This document shows, in pieces, positions 6,449 through 8,853 of a stretch of 8,853 nt of DNA; the first letter of the stretch is position 1, and the number at the start of each line of letters is the position of its first letter. The notes below the pieces were generated by a model that saw nothing but the letters and a program-made list of their open reading frames with translations, was not told where the DNA came from and searched no databases. The position numbers and the translations under genes are program-made. This stretch comes from Candidatus Wirthbacteria bacterium CG2_30_54_11 (GTDB lineage: Bacteria; Patescibacteriota; CG2-30-54-11): the NCBI GenBank assembly GCA_001873755.1, contig MNZT01000116.1:1-8853 (forward strand), in the 5' to 3' direction.

Positions 6449-6494
6449 GGGCGATTCATGAATCGCCCCGACGGACGATCGCTGCGATCGTCCG
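6449..6494. repeat. Two adjacent perfect palindromes between pyrE and pyrD
   Basis: The sequence at 6449-6468 is a perfect 20-base palindrome with half-site GGGCGATTCA. Three bases later, 6472-6482 and 6484-6494 are exact 11-base complements around a single T (half-site CGGACGATCGC). They lie 13 bases after the pyrE stop and 39 before the pyrD start. Both could form hairpins in RNA or cruciforms in DNA. No T run follows, so a standard terminator is unlikely. The first resembles GGGGCGATTCATGAATCGCCCC elements that I recall scattered through unrelated bacterial genomes, so a mobile repeat is the simplest reading. Confidence 0.75.
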
Positions 6495-6533
6495 AAAGTG
6501 CGACCTGATCATCTTATATGCACGGAGTAGACC

Positions 6534-7457
6534 ATGGCCGACCTTTCAGTCAATCTCTGCGGGATCAAACTCCGGAATCCTACCATCCTCGCCTCCGGGG
6601 TGCTCGGCGTCTCCGGCGACACCATGAAACGGGTCTACGACATCGGCGCCGGAGCGATCACGCTGAAGTCGATCACCAATGAAGCCCGCAAGGGCCACCC
6701 CGGTCCGGTTATGCTCGCCACTGACCACTATTTCATGAACGCCGTGGGGCTCAGCGGCCAGGGTGTCGAAGGGGTCAAGGATGAAGTCAAGATACTGAAG
6801 GATGCCGGTGTGCCGGTCATTGCAAGCGTCTTCGCCGCCAGCTTCGAGGAATGCGGCGATATTGCCGCCCGGTTCGAGTCCTATGGCGTCGATGCCATTG
6901 AGCTGAATATCTCCTGCCCGAACCTGTCAGCTGGAGAAAAATTCGGGGTCACCATCGGCACCAGCTGTGACCTGACCGCGCAGAACACCGCAGCGGTGAA
7001 GAAGAAGACCTCTATCCCCCTCATCGTCAAGCTGTCACCCAATGTCACCGATATCGTCCCGATCGCCAAGGCCGCGGTAGATGCCGGTGCGGACATGATC
7101 GCGGCAGTCAATACGTTCGGACCCGGGCTGAAGATCGACATCGAGGCCGCCCGACCGGTACTGTCCAACAAGCTCGGCGGCGTGAGCGGCCCGGGCATTT
7201 TACCCCTGGCTCTCGCCATCATCTGGCGTCTGCGCCAGGCGATAGAGGTCCCGATCATCGCCATGGGCGGGATCACGAAATACGAAGATGTCATCGAGAT
7301 GATGATGGCCGGCGCGGACGCCGTCGCCATCGGTACCGGCGTCTACTACAGCGGCATCGCGATCTTCCGGGAGCTCAATATCGGACTGAGCGACTGGCTA
7401 GACAGCCACGGCTACCAGTCCATCAGCGAGATCAAGGGCCTGGCCCAGAAAGCATAG
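6534..7457 (+). CDS. pyrD: Dihydroorotate dehydrogenase class 1B, catalytic subunit
   Basis: FMN-dependent oxidation of dihydroorotate to orotate, with electrons passed through PyrK to NAD+. The 307-residue TIM barrel shows LASGVLG (19-25), KSIT with Lys45 near FMN, MNAVGLSGQG with substrate Asn69, ELNISCPN (123-130) with the class 1 catalytic base Cys128, VKLSPN with Lys166, VNTFGPG at 192-198, GGVSGPGILPLAL at 215-227 and the FMN phosphate segments MGGI (244-247) and GTGVY (267-271). The cysteine base and lack of an N-terminal membrane segment exclude the serine-based class 2 enzyme. Presence of pyrK downstream identifies class 1B. GGAG (6524-6527) lies six bases before the ATG. In Bacillus subtilis pyrK precedes pyrD; here the order is reversed with a 171-base repeat-filled gap. 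A tandem in-frame TAG follows the stop codon. Confidence 0.96.
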   Translation: MADLSVNLCGIKLRNPTILASGVLGVSGDTMKRVYDIGAGAITLKSITNEARKGHPGPVMLATDHYFMNAVGLSGQGVEGVKDEVKILKDAGVPVIASVFAASFEECGDIAARFESYGVDAIELNISCPNLSAGEKFGVTIGTSCDLTAQNTAAVKKKTSIPLIVKLSPNVTDIVPIAKAAVDAGADMIAAVNTFGPGLKIDIEAARPVLSNKLGGVSGPGILPLALAIIWRLRQAIEVPIIAMGGITKYEDVIEMMMAGADAVAIGTGVYYSGIAIFRELNIGLSDWLDSHGYQSISEIKGLAQKA

Positions 7458-7478
7458 TAGTCGAGGCCAGAGTAACAC

Positions 7479-7604
7479 TGTCATTCCTGCGAAGGCAGGA
7501 ATCTACTGACTGACTTCCTTACCATCCCACAGCAAAATGACCCCCCCGTTTTCACGGAAATGACAACACATCAACCTGAGATCCCTGCCTCCGCAGGGAT
7601 GACA
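7479..7604. repeat. Mosaic of three palindromic repeat units between pyrD and pyrK
   Basis: Unit 1 (7479-7504) contains ATTCCTGC-gaag-GCAGGAAT. Unit 2 (about 7538-7566) contains CCGT-tttc-ACGG after a run of seven C and ends in ATGACA. Unit 3 (7580-7604) contains ATCCCTGC-ctcc-GCAGGGAT and ends in ATGACA. Units 1 and 3 face each other, so the whole begins TGTCAT and ends ATGACA like the element at 5442-5526. Unit 3 is identical over 25 bases, in reverse complement, to 8503-8527. These are dispersed intergenic repeats; none encodes protein. They fill most of the gap within the pyrD-pyrK pair and could form several RNA hairpins. Confidence 0.8.
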
Positions 7605-7628
7605 CCCAACAAATATTCGGAGCTAAAC

Positions 7629-8441
7629 ATGTCACGCAAACTCTTACCCGGCCTGCCAACCACCGTCCCTGTCACCGCCGTCACCCTCGACAACGAACGC
7701 ATGGTGACCATCACTCTGGACGCGAAGATCAACATGGAGCCTGGCCAGTTCGTCATGCTCTGGATCCCCGGCATCGATGAAAAACCTTTTTCAGTGCTCA
7801 AACCTGATCCCCTGACCATCAGCATCGCCTGCATCGGCCCTTTTACCAACAAATTGAGGGCCCTGAAACCAGGCGACAAGCTCGGGTACCGCGGCCCCTA
7901 TGGCAAGGGATTCAAGATCACGGGGAAAAAGGTGCTCATTGTCGGCGGCGGCTGCGGCTTGGCCTCGGTTGCGCATCTCGCAACCGTCTGCAGCGGCCAA
8001 GGCATCGAGACGCATGTACTCGCCGCGTTCAAGACCAAGACAGAAGCATTCCACCTGGAAACGCTCGAAAAAGCAGGCTGCATCATGCACCCCTGCACCG
8101 ACGACGGTTCGCTGGGATTCAAGGGATATGCAGCCGCACTGGTTGCAGAACTGCTGCAGTCGAACACATTCGACCAGGTCTATGCGTGTGGCCCGGAAAT
8201 GATGCTTGTCACTACGAGAACTGTTCTCGATGAAGCCAAAGTCCCCTACCAGTTCTCGCTGGAACGATACATGAAATGCGGCATCGGCATCTGCGACCAG
8301 TGCTCCATGAACGGCCAGCTGGTATGCCAGGACGGCCCGGTCTTCGACCAGACCCAGATCGTCAAACTGACCGAGCTCGGCAAATTCCGCCGTCTGGTCA
8401 CCGGCGAAAAAGTATCTGCCATCACCGCCCCTTCCTGCTAG
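7629..8441 (+). CDS. pyrK: Dihydroorotate dehydrogenase B electron-transfer subunit (FAD, 2Fe-2S)
   Basis: Passes electrons from the FMN of PyrD through a 2Fe-2S cluster and FAD to NAD+. The 270-residue protein has a ferredoxin-reductase-like FAD domain (about 10-95) with EKPFSV (51-56) in place of the usual R-P-x-S FAD motif, and YRGPYGKGF. An NAD-binding domain follows with VLIVGGGCGLASV (102-114) and YACGPEMM (185-192). The C-terminal cluster motif has Cys217, Cys222, Cys225 and Cys233 in MKCGIGICDQC...LVCQDGPVF. The start at 7629 is preferred: CGGAG (7618-7622) is six bases upstream and the protein then begins like the family. An in-frame ATG at 7560 would add 23 residues, but these are translated palindromic repeat (EIPASAGMT). 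It pairs with pyrD upstream. Confidence 0.95.
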   Translation: MSRKLLPGLPTTVPVTAVTLDNERMVTITLDAKINMEPGQFVMLWIPGIDEKPFSVLKPDPLTISIACIGPFTNKLRALKPGDKLGYRGPYGKGFKITGKKVLIVGGGCGLASVAHLATVCSGQGIETHVLAAFKTKTEAFHLETLEKAGCIMHPCTDDGSLGFKGYAAALVAELLQSNTFDQVYACGPEMMLVTTRTVLDEAKVPYQFSLERYMKCGIGICDQCSMNGQLVCQDGPVFDQTQIVKLTELGKFRRLVTGEKVSAITAPSC

Positions 8442-8453
8442 GTCATATTTTAT

Positions 8454-8529
8454 TGTCACTCTGAGTGAAGTCAGGGATCAATAAAAAAAATATAAAAGAA
8501 TGTGTCATCCCTGCGGAGGCAGGGATCCA
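8454..8529. repeat. Two palindromic repeat units after pyrK
   Basis: The first unit (8454-8480) starts TGTCACT and contains CACT-ctg-AGTG (8457-8467), ending GGGATCA. The second (8503-8529) starts TGTCAT and contains ATCCCTGC-ggag-GCAGGGAT (8507-8526), ending GGATCCA. An A/T-rich spacer with an eight-A run separates them. The second is the inverse of the unit at 7580-7604. They lie 12 to 88 bases after the pyrK stop, between the pyr cluster and the convergent transposase fragment. The first unit resembles TCTGAG-containing dispersed repeats known from other bacteria. Confidence 0.7.
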
Positions 8530-8575
8530 CCTGACCGCTAAAAGTGCTAGGGTGTGACTAAGGGGATTCCCCGGC

Positions 8576-8614
8576 CCTGCGAGGCTCGCCTCAGAAGGCG
8601 GCTGCCTGCGCAGG
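8576..8614. repeat. Imperfect hairpin just beyond the transposase stop
   Basis: CCTGCGAGGC (8576-8585) pairs with GCCTGCGCAGG (8604-8614) with one bulged G, and CGCCT (8587-8591) pairs with AGGCG (8596-8600) around a four-base loop. ATT and AAT just outside (8566-8568, 8615-8617) may extend it. On the minus strand it begins 22 bases after the transposase stop. It may be another dispersed repeat, a terminator-like structure without a T run, or part of the insertion sequence's non-coding end. Nothing else was seen in 8530-8635. Confidence 0.5.
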
Positions 8615-8635
8615 AATGCCTGTTAAAGGGAAAAG

Positions 8636-8853
8636 TCAAGAAGCAGACATCGAGGGCGAGAGCAAATCCATCTGCTGAGCCAGGATAGTTGGATCATACG
8701 ATGTACCAGTTTTCAGGCAATAATAGGCAATCCGTAGCACCTTTTTTCCGATGATCGTTAGCGCCTCCACATGAGATCTGCCTTTGGTTTTTTTGAGGTA
8801 GTAGTAATACCGATTAAACGCATCATCGCGCATGTAGGCTCCCCAGCCAGCCG
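8636..8853 (-). CDS. IS110-like transposase, C-terminal fragment (5' end outside window)
   Basis: The minus-strand frame is open from the window edge to TGA at 8638-8636, about 72 codons. The visible residues end a protein and include AGWGAYMRDDAFNRYYYYLK, then a G-R-S-H-x-E-A-L segment and IGKKVLRIAYYCLKTGTSYDP. This N-R-Y-Y-x-x-L...K-x-x-x-A-L...x-K-x-L-x-I-x-Y-x-x-L-K pattern is what I expect at the C-terminus of IS110/IS116/IS902 (DEDD) transposases, which excise and insert through a circular intermediate. The catalytic DEDD and serine regions would lie outside the window, so intactness cannot be judged. The first ATG inside the window (8833-8831) is an internal methionine, because the frame continues upstream with matching sequence. 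It converges on pyrK. Another transposase family is possible but less likely. Confidence 0.7.
   Translation of the reverse strand, partial: AGWGAYMRDDAFNRYYYYLKKTKGRSHVEALTIIGKKVLRIAYYCLKTGTSYDPTILAQQMDLLSPSMSAS

Noticed and set aside
6449..6494. Palindromes as an intrinsic terminator
   Set aside because: No T run follows either hairpin, and pyrD continues in the same direction 39 bases later.
7791..8459. 222-codon open frame on the - strand within pyrK
   Set aside because: It is antisense to pyrK, has no recognisable motif and no visible ribosome binding site; treated as a shadow.
7479..8529. Repeated palindromic units as a CRISPR array
   Set aside because: The units are few, in mixed orientation and at irregular spacing, with different sequences and no uniform spacers or cas genes.

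Overview
The window is a moderately GC-rich bacterial segment carrying most of a de novo pyrimidine (UMP) biosynthesis cluster on the + strand. It is preceded by the end of an ornithine/proline-to-glutamate catabolic pair and followed by the tail of a transposase on the - strand. Genes end in TGA or TAG and tryptophan is TGG, so the standard bacterial code applies and TGA-recoding lineages are excluded. Nothing here fixes the phylum. The ALDH4A1-type PruA, class 1B dihydroorotate dehydrogenase, long atypical orotate phosphoribosyltransferase and repeat-filled gaps suggest an environmental, perhaps poorly cultivated, bacterium, which is inference only.

Layout. 2-427: C-terminal part of ornithine aminotransferase (rocD). 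453-2081: delta-1-pyrroline-5-carboxylate dehydrogenase (pruA). Together they convert ornithine through glutamate semialdehyde to glutamate. 2082-2219: a leader with a candidate promoter and a dyad. 2220-3530: aspartate carbamoyltransferase (pyrB) with an extra C-terminal MGS-like domain resembling the allosteric domain of carbamoyl phosphate synthetase. 3603-4547: a ten-helix EamA/DMT transporter. 4604-5422: type 2 OMP decarboxylase (pyrF), with its own candidate promoter. 5584-6435: atypical orotate phosphoribosyltransferase (pyrE). 6534-7457: dihydroorotate dehydrogenase 1B catalytic subunit (pyrD). 7629-8441: its FAD/2Fe-2S electron-transfer partner (pyrK). 8636-8853: C-terminal end of an IS110-like transposase, minus strand.

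How they work together. PyrB makes carbamoyl aspartate, PyrD with PyrK oxidises dihydroorotate to orotate using NAD+, PyrE adds ribose phosphate and PyrF decarboxylates OMP to UMP. Carbamoyl phosphate synthetase (carAB) and dihydroorotase (pyrC) are not in the window. No PyrI regulatory subunit gene is seen. The MGS-like tail on PyrB, which keeps most positions corresponding to the nucleotide-effector pocket of CarB, may supply feedback control instead. This fusion is the most notable thing in the window.

The gaps in the pyr cluster are unusually rich in palindromic elements: a composite at 5442-5526, two near-adjacent perfect palindromes at 6449-6494, a mosaic at 7479-7604 and further copies at 8454-8529. 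No gene-free stretch exceeds 300 bases; the longest, 8442-8635, is described under its repeats and hairpin. No tRNA, rRNA or CRISPR array was seen.
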